Assembly (NCBI GenBank): GCA_943359595.1
Contig: CALRIA010000007.1
Span: 1 to 32,500 of the forward strand
From: Candidatus Magasanikiibacteriota bacterium
Lineage (GTDB): Bacteria > Patescibacteriota > Patescibacteriia > Magasanikbacterales > GWA2-37-8
Direction of reading: 5' to 3'
Length of the DNA stretch: 32,500 nucleotides
In this document: positions 14,364-23,900 of the stretch, piece after piece
Layout: each line of letters starts with the position of its first letter
Numbering within the stretch: the stretch's first letter is position 1
Program-made: the position numbers and the translations under genes
Notes under the pieces: generated by a model
Database searches by the model: none
Told to the model about the DNA's origin: nothing
The model's input: the letters and a program-made list of their open reading frames with translations, nothing else

Positions 14364-14903
14364 ATGATTAAAATTTATACTAAAACTGGTGACACTGGAG
14401 AATCTTCTTTGCTTGGTGGAAAACGTGTTACTAAAGATTGTATTACTCTACAAGTGATTGGAGAAATCGATGAACTTAATTCTAAATTGGGTGAAGTGAT
14501 AGCCCATCTTTGGGAAGAAGAACCGGCTCAATTTTTAAAAAAAATTCAACGGGATCTATTTAAAACTGGTGCTGAAATTGCCTCTTTGCAGACTGAATTT
14601 AATTCTAAAATAACAAAGATAGAGCAAGTAGAAATTGAGGAATTAGAGAATAATATTGATGCCTTTGCTGAACAATTGCCAGAGTTAGTTAATTTTATTT
14701 TACCTGGTGGAAATTTATCGGGAGCTCATTTACATCATGCTCGTACTATTTGTCGTCGAGTTGAACGAGTGTTGGTAGCTCTGGGAAAAGAAAAGGAAGT
14801 GCGCCCAGAATTATATAAATATTTTAACAGACTGAGTGATTATTTTTTTACTGCGGCTCGGTGGATAAATTGGCATGATGGTGTGGAGGAATATAAAGTT
14901 TAG
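14364..14903 (+). CDS. PduO-type cob(I)alamin adenosyltransferase
   Basis: 179 aa. It transfers the adenosyl group of ATP to cob(I)alamin to make adenosylcobalamin, the cofactor of the reductase encoded just upstream. Family motifs: N-terminal IYTKTGDTGESSLLGGKRV (ATP site), IGEIDELNSKLG, LPGG followed by HHARTICRRVERVLVAL, and NRLSDYFFTAARW. It is full length. The gene has its own transcript (a terminator precedes it), a TATAAA at about 14349-14354 close to the ATG, and no Shine-Dalgarno site. No cobalamin synthesis genes are present in the window, so a salvaged corrinoid is the likely substrate. Confidence 0.95.
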   Translation: MIKIYTKTGDTGESSLLGGKRVTKDCITLQVIGEIDELNSKLGEVIAHLWEEEPAQFLKKIQRDLFKTGAEIASLQTEFNSKITKIEQVEIEELENNIDAFAEQLPELVNFILPGGNLSGAHLHHARTICRRVERVLVALGKEKEVRPELYKYFNRLSDYFFTAARWINWHDGVEEYKV

Positions 14904-14943
14904 GTTTTTATCAATAGTTTTTTTTATTCACATTTTGATAGAC

Positions 14944-14972
14944 TTGACATAGTAGTTTTTTAAAACTACAAT
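14944..14972 (+). promoter_or_regulatory. Promoter of tRNA-Leu with palindrome in the spacer
   Basis: TTGACA (14944-14949), a 17-base spacer and TACAAT (14967-14972). The spacer holds a perfect palindrome, GTAGTTTT-TT-AAAACTAC (14952-14969), which also overlaps the -10. That placement suits an operator, but no regulator is identified. Predicted start is near 14979, leaving a 174-base leader with no credible gene before the tRNA. Confidence 0.6.
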
Positions 14973-15152
14973 GAACATTACTTTTCTCTATAGAGTTGCG
15001 ACAGATTTGATGTTTCAATCGGATCGGATTTTGAAAGCATTCTCTCTCCATTTCCACTATGCTTCGGTATCTTGGAATGGCGTTTTCTACATTTGATTCG
15101 CTAATTAATACATGCAGATCTGCTCGCAGCTCTGTGGAGAAAAGAAAAAATT

Positions 15153-15233
15153 GCCCAGGTGGTGTAATGGTAGCCACGCAGGACTTAAAATCCTGTTCCT
15201 TCGGGAGTGCGGGTCCGAGTCCCGCCCTGGGCA
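15153..15233 (+). tRNA. tRNA-Leu (TAA)
   Basis: Type II tRNA of 81 bases. Acceptor stem GCCCAGG (15153-15159) with CCTGGGC (15226-15232), anticodon loop CTTAAAA (anticodon TAA), an extended variable arm closed by TTCG, and discriminator A15233. CCA is not encoded. Confidence 0.95.
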
Positions 15234-15237
15234 CAAA

Positions 15238-15274
15238 TTAAAATAACGCATTAAATATGTGTTATTTTAATTTT
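15238..15274 (+). terminator. Terminator after tRNA-Leu
   Basis: 13-bp stem (15238-15250 with 15258-15270, one G-T pair), 7-base loop, T-rich end. Confidence 0.75.
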
Positions 15275-15331
15275 AAATTAATAAGTGATATACTATCGGC
15301 ATATTTGTATTTGTAAAATTAAATTTTTATC

Positions 15332-15763
15332 ATGAAAAATATCGGATTTTTATTTGCTATTAGTGCGGCTATAGGTTGGGGTTTGGTGTACGCTATTGAT
15401 CAAAGAATTTTAACAAAAATTTCGCCTTTGACAATCATGTTGATCAACTCGGCTTTGACCGTTGTGATAGTTTTGCCGTTTTTATTTTTTGAAAAAAATA
15501 CTGTGAGAGATTTGTCGTCAATGAATAAAATGAATTGGCTGTTATTTATTGTGGCGATGATCTTGACCGTCGTGTCCAATTTTTTAATTTTGTCCGGTGT
15601 AAAATTATTAGGTGCTTCTCCGGCGGCGATTTTGGAGATTGCTTATCCATTTTTTGTAGTTTTGTTTAGTTTTTTGTTGTTTGGACAAACTGTTAGTTGG
15701 TATTTTGTTTTGGGTTCGTTGTTGATTTTTGCTGGATCAGCTGTAATAATTGTAACTAGTTAA
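15332..15763 (+). CDS. Half-size EamA/DMT-type permease
   Basis: 143 aa with five hydrophobic helices (about residues 3-22, 34-52, 68-88, 95-115 and 121-141), corresponding to a single EamA domain. Full drug/metabolite transporters have two such domains and ten helices, so this protein would work as a dimer. The substrate is unknown. A TATACT preceded by TGA (15286-15294) is the likely promoter. The nuclease gene follows after 16 bases, presumably on the same transcript. There is no Shine-Dalgarno site. Confidence 0.8.
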   Translation: MKNIGFLFAISAAIGWGLVYAIDQRILTKISPLTIMLINSALTVVIVLPFLFFEKNTVRDLSSMNKMNWLLFIVAMILTVVSNFLILSGVKLLGASPAAILEIAYPFFVVLFSFLLFGQTVSWYFVLGSLLIFAGSAVIIVTS

Positions 15764-15779
15764 AATTATTAATATTTTT

Positions 15780-16646
15780 ATGTCAAAAGATAAATACACC
15801 GCCGTGTGGGTATCACATACCTCAATATCGGATTTTTTGAAATGTCCGCGGGCTTATTATCTGAAAAATATTTATCGTGATCCTCAAACTAAACATAAGA
15901 TAAAATTAATGTCGCCAGCTTTGGCATTGGGACAAAGTGTACATGAGGTGTTGGAATCTTTGTCGCAACTACCACGAGGCGGTCGTTTTAATGAGCCGTT
16001 ACCAACTAAATTTGAACGAGCGTGGGAAAAGATAAAAGGTGAAAAAGGCGGGTTTCCAAACGATGATACAGAATACCAATATAAAAAACGTGGACTTGAA
16101 ATGCTCGCTCGTGTCTACAACCATCCTGGTCCAATAAATAATCTATCGGTTAAAATCCAAATGGATTTACCATATTATTGGTTATCTGAAGAAGACAATA
16201 TTATTTTATGTGGCAAGGTAGATTGGCTTGAATATTTGCCAGACACTGACAGCGTTCATATTATTGATTTTAAAACTGGTAAAGTCCAAGAAGAAGAAAG
16301 TTCTTTGCAATTGCCAATTTATAGTTTATTGGTGGCAAAATGTCAAAAAAGAAAAACTACCAAAGCTAGCTATTGGTATTTAGCTGAAAATGATACTCTT
16401 ACAGAAAAATCATTACCAAATCTAGAGGAAGCAGAGAAAAAAATATTGGAGATTGCTAGGCAGATAAAAGTGGCTCGTCAGATTAATCGTTTTAAATGTC
16501 ATCATGAAGAAGGATGTTTTGCCTGTAAACCGTTTGAAGCTATTCTAAATAAAAAAGCTAAGTTGGTTGGCCAAGATGAATACGGAGCTGACGTTTATAT
16601 TATTGTTCAAACAGATGAGGAAAATAGAGAAGGGGAAATATTGTAA
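15780..16646 (+). CDS. PD-(D/E)XK nuclease, RecB/Cas4-like
   Basis: 288 aa. The RecB-type nuclease core is visible: CPRAYYL near the start, H55 (GQSVHEVLE), D148 (GKVDWLE), D163 and K165 (IIDFKTGK), then Q177 (LQLPIYSLL). Four Cys are placed as in Cas4/AddB iron-sulfur nucleases: C22 and, near the C-terminus, C240, C246 and C249 (spacing C-X5-C-X2-C). Such enzymes trim DNA ends in repair or recombination. No cas genes, CRISPR array or AddA/RecB helicase is nearby, so a stand-alone exonuclease acting in repair is the safer reading. It is followed by a large intrinsic terminator. Confidence 0.85.
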   Translation: MSKDKYTAVWVSHTSISDFLKCPRAYYLKNIYRDPQTKHKIKLMSPALALGQSVHEVLESLSQLPRGGRFNEPLPTKFERAWEKIKGEKGGFPNDDTEYQYKKRGLEMLARVYNHPGPINNLSVKIQMDLPYYWLSEEDNIILCGKVDWLEYLPDTDSVHIIDFKTGKVQEEESSLQLPIYSLLVAKCQKRKTTKASYWYLAENDTLTEKSLPNLEEAEKKILEIARQIKVARQINRFKCHHEEGCFACKPFEAILNKKAKLVGQDEYGADVYIIVQTDEENREGEIL

Positions 16647-16648
16647 TT

Positions 16649-16713
16649 AAAAAACCACTCGCTACCGATGAGTTCAAAATTTTAAGCTCATTGGTATAGA
16701 CGAGTGGTTTTTT
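16649..16713 (+). terminator. Large terminator after the nuclease gene
   Basis: Outer stem A6-CCACTCG (16649-16661) with CGAGTGG-T6 (16701-16713), and inner stem CCGATGAG (16665-16672) with CTCATTGG, separated by small bulges. Strong T-run at the end. Confidence 0.85.
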
Positions 16714-16720
16714 ATAAGCC

Positions 16721-16745
16721 GCACCCCGACATAGTCGGGGGATGC
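16721..16745. terminator. GC-rich hairpin, possible terminator of the 16759-17007 gene
   Basis: CCCCGAC (16724-16730) pairs with GTCGGGG (16734-16740) around a 3-base loop, extended by GCA/TGC. It lies 14 bases past the stop codon of the leftward gene. The T-tract on that strand is weak. Confidence 0.5.
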
Positions 16746-16758
16746 TTAGATGCCTCCT

Positions 16759-17007
16759 TTATCTCTGCGATTTTTTGGATTGAGATTTGGCCTTGATTTT
16801 CAGAGCCGTTCCACCTACTACTCCGACGAAAAGGCTGAAAAACAGCCAAAGACCCCAACCAACCTGTTTGCGACTGAGAGCAAACTCATCACCACCTTTA
16901 TCAATTTGAATAGTGGTAGTGACCAAAAAAAAGACACACAGTGCAATTCCCAGTACGCCACCCCACGTAAGTAAGTGACCCAAAAGAAGTAAGTGCTTAG
17001 GTTTCAT
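16759..17007 (-). CDS. Small membrane protein with strong Shine-Dalgarno site
   Basis: 82 aa. The sequence starts MKPKHLLLLGHLLTWGG and has two hydrophobic helices (about residues 5-30 and 49-71) and a basic tail rich in Lys, Ser and Gln. No family is recognised. GGGAG lies 5 bases before the ATG. The gene is clearly richer in GC than its neighbours and carries its own promoter region: on the minus strand, TTGACA at 17073-17068 within the palindrome TTGACAGTTGTCAA. Stand-alone organisation, SD site and composition group it with the DGR target and MBL-fold genes. Confidence 0.7.
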   Translation of the reverse strand: MKPKHLLLLGHLLTWGGVLGIALCVFFLVTTTIQIDKGGDEFALSRKQVGWGLWLFFSLFVGVVGGTALKIKAKSQSKKSQR

Positions 17008-17479
17008 TTTGTCTCCCAGAGTTGTCCGAAGTTGTCAAGACACAATGTAGCTTATTTTTTTGACAGTTGTCAATAACTATTGGTTAATATTTTATCTAAC
17101 TGTGGATAACTATAAGTTAATTTATATAAAATAAGCCTTTTTTTGCTTGTATATTAGCCAAAAATTGGCAAAAAACTTGACAATTTAATCATAACTACCA
17201 TCATTTGACAAAACTTCAAAATTGTATTATTATTTATCCGCTTTCGTGGAAAGGCCACGCAATACAAAAAAACGCTTAACAAAGCAAAAAGTGGCAATTA
17301 TCAGTGTGATAAAAAAGCTGCTTGCAAGGTAATTCAATAATTTTTTTTCATGTTAACCTTGCCGTTTTCCTCTAAAATATAACAAAAAAGCCATAAAAGC
17401 CTATTTTTTTGGCACTTTTTTTGTTTAAAATTTTCCCCAATCACTTTTTTATAAAAAATTTATTTAAAAACTTCACCTT
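17008..17479. promoter_or_regulatory. Long rpoB upstream region
   Basis: 472 bases with no gene. Palindrome TTGACAGTTGTCAA (17060-17073) supplies -35-like boxes in both directions. The best rpoB promoter is TTGACA (17205-17210), a 17-base spacer and TATTAT (17228-17233), predicted start about 17240, giving a leader of roughly 240 bases. The leader has a small hairpin CGTGG/CCACG (from about 17245) and a larger one (17324-17330 with 17356-17362, extended by AT pairs) whose loop carries a T8 run (17341-17348). No ribosomal-protein genes (rplJ, rplL) precede rpoB. Confidence 0.65.
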
Positions 17480-20400
17480 ATGCCTGTATTCAAACGCCAA
17501 GCACTCAAGGAAAAAGATAGAAAGTTTTTTACGAAAGTAAAAAATACTATTCCGTTGCCAAACCTAATTGAATTGCAATTGGATTCGTATAACTGGTTTG
17601 TAAAAAATGGGATTAAAGAATTGTTTGAAGAAGTTTCTCCAATCACTGATTTCTCTGGTCGCAATTTGGAGTTATATTTTGAAGATTATTATTTGGATGA
17701 ACCTCGTTTTGATGAGGTGACTTGTAAAAAACGTAATGTTACTTTTGAGGCTCCTCTACGCATAACTGCTCGCTTGACCAACAAAGCGACTGGCAGTACA
17801 AAATCTCAAGAAATTTATTTGGGAGATGTACCGATGATGACCAAACGTGGTACTTTTATCGTTAACGGTATTGAACGTGTGATTGTATCTCAGTTGATCC
17901 GCAGTGCGGGTGCTTTTTTCACTGCTCAAAATGAGCGTGGACGTCGCTACTATGGTGCTAAAGTTATTCCAAATCGTGGAGCTTGGCTGGAAATTGAAAC
18001 TGATATAAATAATGCTATCTGGGTAAAAGTAGATCGCAAACGAAAAGTTGCCGTAACTTCTCTATTGAAAGCTTTTGGTTTTGATGATGAAGAAAAAATT
18101 AGAAATTATTTTAAAGATGTAAATAATCATCCTACCATCGACTATATTGATGCTACTTTGAAAAAAGATTTGGCCAAAAATATGGACGAAGGTTTGATTG
18201 AAGTTTATAAACGTATTCGTCCAGGTGATCTGGCTACTGCTGAGAATGCCAAAGGTTTGATCCATTCCATGTTTTTCAATTTTGAAAGATATGATTTAGG
18301 ACGTGTGGGTATTTATAAATTTAATACTAAATTTGATCTACCTTCCAAATCAGAAGATTATGACAACAAAGAAAATCGTGTATTGTCTACTGAAAAATTA
18401 TTGGCTGTAATCAAAGAAATTATTCGCTTGAATGTGACTCAGGAAGAACCGGATGATGTAGATCATCTAGGCAACCGTCGTATTCGTGCAGTTGGTGAAC
18501 TTGTGCAAAATCGTTTCCGTGTTGGTTTGGCTCGTATGGAGCGCATCGTGAAAGATCGTATGAGTACTTATGATGTAGAACAATTAGTGCCAAATAAAGT
18601 TATCAATGCTCGTCCGGTAATGAGTGCTATCCGTGAATTCTTTATGAGTTCACAGATGTCTCAATTTATGGATCAACACAACCCACTTTCTGAACTTGAG
18701 CACAAACGTCGTTTGTCCGCTTTAGGTCCTGGTGGTTTGTCTCGCGATCGCGCTAGTTTCGAAGTTCGTGACGTACATACTACTCATTACGGACGTATTT
18801 GTCCGATTGCTACTCCGGAAGGTCCGAATATTGGTTTGGTGAATCACCTTTCCAGTTTTGCTCGTATCAATGAATTTGGTTTTATTGAAACCGCTTATCG
18901 CAAAGTCTTGCGTGAAATAAAAAATGAAGCCTCTTTAATTGAAGGTGAAATTTTGCGCGGTGATATTGGTGGTGTTAAAGATGGCACAAAAATTACCAAA
19001 GAAATTGCAGCTAAATTGGCTAAAGAAAAAATTGCCGTAATCACAGTCAAACCACGCGTTACCAATGAAGTGGTATATTTAAGTGCTTTTAAAGAAGAAA
19101 AATATACAACTGCTTCAGCTCGAACCAAAACAGATGATGATGGTTATTTCCTTGATGATTATGTACCAGCTCGTGTAAATTCAAAACCTGGTGTAGCCAA
19201 AACTATTGATTTAGAATTTATTGATGTTTCTTCCGCACAGATTGTGAGTATCGCAACTTCTTGTATTCCTTTCTTGGAACATGATGATGCTACTCGTGCT
19301 TTGATGGGCACAAACATGCAGCGCCAGGCTGTACCTTGTATTCGTCCAGAACCACCATTAGTTGGTACTGGTGTAGAACATGAGGCGGCAGTATATTCTG
19401 GTCAGGTAGCGATTGCTGATGAAGATGGCGAAATTATTGAATGTGACGGTGCCCATATCGTTTTAAAAGGTAAAAAAGAAACTCATACTTACAATCTAAA
19501 TAAATTTTTACGTGCTAATGCCGCTACTTGTATCAACCAACATCCTACTGTGGTTGTCGGTCAGAAAGTAAAGAAAGATGAATTTTTGAGTAACGGTCCA
19601 AGTATTGCTGAAGATGAATTGGCTCTTGGCCAGAATGTATTGGTGGCTTATATGGCATGGGATGGTTTCAATTATGAAGATGCTATTATCGTGTCTGAAC
19701 GTGTAGTACAAAAAGATCGATATACATCTATCCATATTGAAGATTACACTATCGATGTTCGTGAAACTAAGCTTGGTCCAGAAGTAGTAACTTCCGATAT
19801 TCCAAATGTTTCTGAAGAAAAATTAAAGAATTTGGATTCTGAAGGTATCGTCCGTATTGGTGCTGAAGTAAAATCCGGTGATATTTTAGTTGGTAAAATT
19901 ACTCCAAAAGGTGAAACTGAGTTAAGTGCAGAAGAAAGATTATTGCGCGCAATTTTCGGTGAAAAAGCTCGTGATGTTCGTGATTCTTCTTTATATCTTG
20001 AACACGGTGAACATGGTAAAGTTATCGGTATTCAAATATTTTCGGAAGAAGCAGGAGATAAATTGGAACCAGGTGTTATAAAACAAGTACAGATCACTGT
20101 GGCTGATATGCGTAAAATTCAGGTTGGTGACAAAATGGCCGGTCGCCATGGTAACAAAGGTGTTATCTCCAAGATCGTGCCTTCTGAAGATTTGCCTTTC
20201 TTGGAAGACGGTACTCCAATTGATATTGTATTGTCACCGCTTGGTGTTATTTCTCGTATGAACCTGGGTCAGTTGCTTGAAACACACTTAGGTTTGGCTG
20301 CCAATGCATTAGGCTACAAAGTAGCTACTCCAGTATTGAATGGTTTGACTGAAGAACAAATTTACGAAGAATTACAAAAAGCTGGTTTGCCAGTTTCTGG

Positions 20401-20923
20401 ACAGGCTCAACTTTACGACGGTCGTACTGGTGAAGCTTTTGATCACAAAACTACTATTGGTTACAACTATATGTTGAAACTTAACCATATGGTGGAAGAC
20501 AAGATTCACCAACGAAGTATCGGTCCATATAGTTTAATCACTCAACAGCCTTTGGGTGGTAAAGCTCAGTTTGGTGGACAGAGATTTGGTGAGATGGAAG
20601 TTTGGGCTCTGGAAGCTTATGGTGCCGCTCATACTTTGCAAGAAATTTTGACTATTAAATCCGATGACGTGCCAGGCCGTTCCAAAGCTTATGAAGCTAT
20701 TATTAAAGGTGAAGAAATTACTCGCGTTAATATTCCAGAGTCCTTTAACGTGTTGGTACGTGAAATTAAGGGTCTTGGTTTGGAAGTAGAATTATTGAAG
20801 AAAAATGAATCTGGTGAATATGAGAATGTAGAAGAAGTGGAAGCACAAGAACAAAAACAAAATAAGAAAAATGAAAATGCCCTTGATGACTTAAATAGTC
20901 AACAAGGAACTTCTAATAAATAA
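17480..20923 (+). CDS. rpoB: RNA polymerase beta subunit
   Basis: 1147 aa, catalytic core subunit of RNA polymerase. The rifampicin-pocket region reads SSQMSQFMDQHNPLSELEH and continues KRRLSALGPGGLSRDRASFEVRDVH, with the usual sensitive-type Ser, His and Ser at the main resistance positions. The next conserved block reads CPIATPEGPN where most bacteria have CPIETPEGPN. The C-terminal half has NALGYK, the KPKG active-site lysine region (ITPKGETELSAEERLLRAIF) and GGKAQFGGQRFGEMEVWALEAYGAAHTLQE. The last 40 residues are an acidic and Gln/Asn-rich tail. There is no Shine-Dalgarno site before the ATG. rpoC follows after 11 bases in the same operon. Confidence 0.98.
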   Translation: MPVFKRQALKEKDRKFFTKVKNTIPLPNLIELQLDSYNWFVKNGIKELFEEVSPITDFSGRNLELYFEDYYLDEPRFDEVTCKKRNVTFEAPLRITARLTNKATGSTKSQEIYLGDVPMMTKRGTFIVNGIERVIVSQLIRSAGAFFTAQNERGRRYYGAKVIPNRGAWLEIETDINNAIWVKVDRKRKVAVTSLLKAFGFDDEEKIRNYFKDVNNHPTIDYIDATLKKDLAKNMDEGLIEVYKRIRPGDLATAENAKGLIHSMFFNFERYDLGRVGIYKFNTKFDLPSKSEDYDNKENRVLSTEKLLAVIKEIIRLNVTQEEPDDVDHLGNRRIRAVGELVQNRFRVGLARMERIVKDRMSTYDVEQLVPNKVINARPVMSAIREFFMSSQMSQFMDQHNPLSELEHKRRLSALGPGGLSRDRASFEVRDVHTTHYGRICPIATPEGPNIGLVNHLSSFARINEFGFIETAYRKVLREIKNEASLIEGEILRGDIGGVKDGTKITKEIAAKLAKEKIAVITVKPRVTNEVVYLSAFKEEKYTTASARTKTDDDGYFLDDYVPARVNSKPGVAKTIDLEFIDVSSAQIVSIATSCIPFLEHDDATRALMGTNMQRQAVPCIRPEPPLVGTGVEHEAAVYSGQVAIADEDGEIIECDGAHIVLKGKKETHTYNLNKFLRANAATCINQHPTVVVGQKVKKDEFLSNGPSIAEDELALGQNVLVAYMAWDGFNYEDAIIVSERVVQKDRYTSIHIEDYTIDVRETKLGPEVVTSDIPNVSEEKLKNLDSEGIVRIGAEVKSGDILVGKITPKGETELSAEERLLRAIFGEKARDVRDSSLYLEHGEHGKVIGIQIFSEEAGDKLEPGVIKQVQITVADMRKIQVGDKMAGRHGNKGVISKIVPSEDLPFLEDGTPIDIVLSPLGVISRMNLGQLLETHLGLAANALGYKVATPVLNGLTEEQIYEELQKAGLPVSGQAQLYDGRTGEAFDHKTTIGYNYMLKLNHMVEDKIHQRSIGPYSLITQQPLGGKAQFGGQRFGEMEVWALEAYGAAHTLQEILTIKSDDVPGRSKAYEAIIKGEEITRVNIPESFNVLVREIKGLGLEVELLKKNESGEYENVEEVEAQEQKQNKKNENALDDLNSQQGTSNK

Positions 20924-20934
20924 TTTTTTCTCCT

Positions 20935-23900
20935 ATGAATCGAGATTCAACTAAAAGTGCAAACTTCGATGCGATTCGCTTGCGTCTCGCATCTCCTGAA
21001 ACCATTCGCGCTTGGTCTTTTGGTGAGGTAAATAAACCGGAGACCATCAACTATCGCACACAAAAACCAGAAAAAGGTGGTTTGTTTGCTGAAGAAATTT
21101 TTGGGCCTACCAAAGATTGGGAATGTTATTGTGGTAAATATAAAAAAATTCGCTACAAAGGAATTGTTTGTGATAAATGTGGGGTAGAAGTTACTACTTC
21201 ATTGGTTCGTCGCGAACGTATGGGTCATATCGAATTGGCCGCTCCGGTAGCTCATATCTGGTTCTTGCGTTCAGTACCTTCTAAAGTTGGTTTAATTTTA
21301 GATGTACCAGTTCAAGCTTTGGAAAAAGTAATTTATTTTGCGGCTTTTATTATTTCTCATGTTGACGAAGAAGGAAAACATAAAGCTAGTGATCAGATGC
21401 GTCAGGAATATAAATCCAAGAAAAAACAGATTGAACATGAAACTGAAATAGAAATTAAAAAAGCTAATGATCAAAAATTGGGCGCTGAATTTTTAGAAAA
21501 AATTCAACATGAAACAGAGCGCAAACAGCAAGCTTTGGAACAAGATTTCTTGGCTGCTGACAAAGAGTTAAAAGAATTACAAGTTTTAAAAATTTTATCA
21601 GAAAATCGTTATCAGGAGTTATCTTTGCGTTTTGGACATTTATTTGAAGCGGGTATTGGTGCTGAAGCAGTTTACAATTTGCTGGAAAGAATCAATATTC
21701 CAGATACTATCAAACAGATTCTTGATGAACAAACAACTTCAAAAGGTGCAAAATTAGAACGCCTAACTCGTCGCCACAAATTATTAAATAGTTTGATGGT
21801 CAACAAGATTCGTCCAGAATGGACAATCATGAAATGCATTCCAGTTATTCCTCCAGATTTGCGTCCGATGGTAGCGCTAGATGGCGGTCGTTTTGCTACC
21901 TCCGATTTAAATGATTTGTATCGTCGCGTAATCAATCGCAATAACCGCCTACGTCGTCTTTTGGATCTTGATGCTCCAGAAGTTATCTGTCGCAACGAAA
22001 AACGTATGTTGCAAGAAGCTGTGGACGCATTGATTGATAATAATGCTCGTCATGCTAAAACAGTTTTAGCCGCTACTGGTCAGAAACGTCAGTTGCGATC
22101 ATTGGCTGATATTTTAAAAGGTAAGCAGGGTCGTTTCCGTCAGAATTTACTCGGTAAACGTGTAGATTATTCCGGCCGTTCTGTTATCGTCGTAGGTCCA
22201 CAATTGAATATTGATGAATGTGGCTTACCAAAACGTATGGCCCTAGAACTTTTCAAACCGTTTATTATGGGTGAAATTATTCGCCGTGAATTGGCTCATA
22301 ATGTTCGTAGTGCTAGTAGATATATCGAAGCTGAACATGATGAAGTTTGGGATATCTTAGAAGAATTGACTCAAAATACTCGCGTAATGTTAAATCGCGC
22401 TCCTACTTTGCATCGCCTTGGTATTCAAGCTTTTCATCCACGTTTAGTAGAAGGTAAAGCTATTCAATTACATCCATTGTGTTGTACTGCTTTTAATGCC
22501 GACTTTGATGGTGATCAGATGGCTGTGCATTTGCCTTTAACTGCGGAAGCTCGTTGGGAGGCAGAAAATTTGATGGCTTCAGAAAAGAATTTGCTCAAAC
22601 CAGCTACTGGCCAACCGGTGATTACTCCTAAACAGGATATCGCTTTGGGTTGTTTCTATCTTACCAACTATCACAGTAGCGATACTGGCCCAGTTAAGAA
22701 ATTTTATTCTTCTGTCAAAGAAGCCAAGTTGGCATATAAATGTCGCGTGGTAACTTTACACGAAAGAATTAAAGTGCGTTTTAGTGAAAGTGAATTAAAT
22801 AAATTTCCCGAAGGAACTAATAAATTGATTGAGACTTCTTTGGGGCGTATTTTATTTAATGAAATTTTGCCAGATAAAATTGCTTACTATAATGAAGTTA
22901 TTACTGTAAAGAAAATGGCCGAAGTTATCCGTTTTTGTTTGGAATGCTATGGACAAGAAACTACCGCTCACTTTTTGGATGAATTAAAAAATCTTGGTTA
23001 TCGCTATGTTACTAAATCTGGTTACTCTTTAGGTATTGCTGATTTTCCGAAGATTGAAGAAAAAGACTCTTTGATTTTAGTAGCGGACAAACAAGTGGCG
23101 GAAGTGGAAGAACAATATCAAGAAGGTTTGCTGACTCAAGCGGAACGCCATGCCAAGATCTTGGAGATTTGGACTTCTACTAAAGATAAAATCGTTGCTA
23201 ATAACCAAAAGAACTTGGACAAAAATGGTCCAGTATACGCTATGATTGAATCAGGTGCGCGTGGTACTTGGGGTCAACTAGGACAGGTTATTGGTATGAA
23301 AGGTTTGGTAGTATCACCATCTGGTGACATTATCGAATTGCCAGTAAAAGGTAACTTTAAACAAGGTTTTGATGTGTTGGAATATTTCATTTCTTCACAC
23401 GGTACTCGTAAAGGTTTGTCTGATACGGCTTTGCGTACTGCTAACGCTGGTTATTTGACTCGTCGTTTGGTGGACGTATCTCAAGATGTTGTAATCTTGG
23501 AAGAAAACTGCGGTGATACTACTGGTGAAATTTTCACTGTTGCTCAATCCAAAGAAATGGGTGAAAAACTTTCTGATCGTGTGTGGGGTCGTTATGTTAT
23601 TTCTGAAGTTAAAGTCGGTGATAAGGTGTTTGTAAAAGCTGGCGATGTCATTGATGATAAAACTGCGCGCGCGATTGATGAAGCGGGAGTAAACGAAGTA
23701 CATGTGCATAGCGTTTTACAATGTAAATTACCAAAAGGTTTCTGTCGCAAATGTTATGGTTATGATTTGGCTCATAATAAACCAGTAGAATTTGGTACTG
23801 CCGTTGGTATTATTGCCGCTCAATCTTTGGGTGAGCCTGGTACTCAACTTACATTACGTACTTTCCACTCTGGTGGTGTGGCTGGAGTTGATATCACTCA

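Noticed and set aside
14911-15234. 107-codon minus-strand frame over the tRNA-Leu region
   Set aside because: It contains the whole tRNA-Leu in antisense. The start (MPRAGLGPAL) is a typical tRNA-shadow translation.
15780-16646. Cas4 of a CRISPR system
   Set aside because: No CRISPR array, no spacer-repeat pattern and no other cas gene is present in the window.
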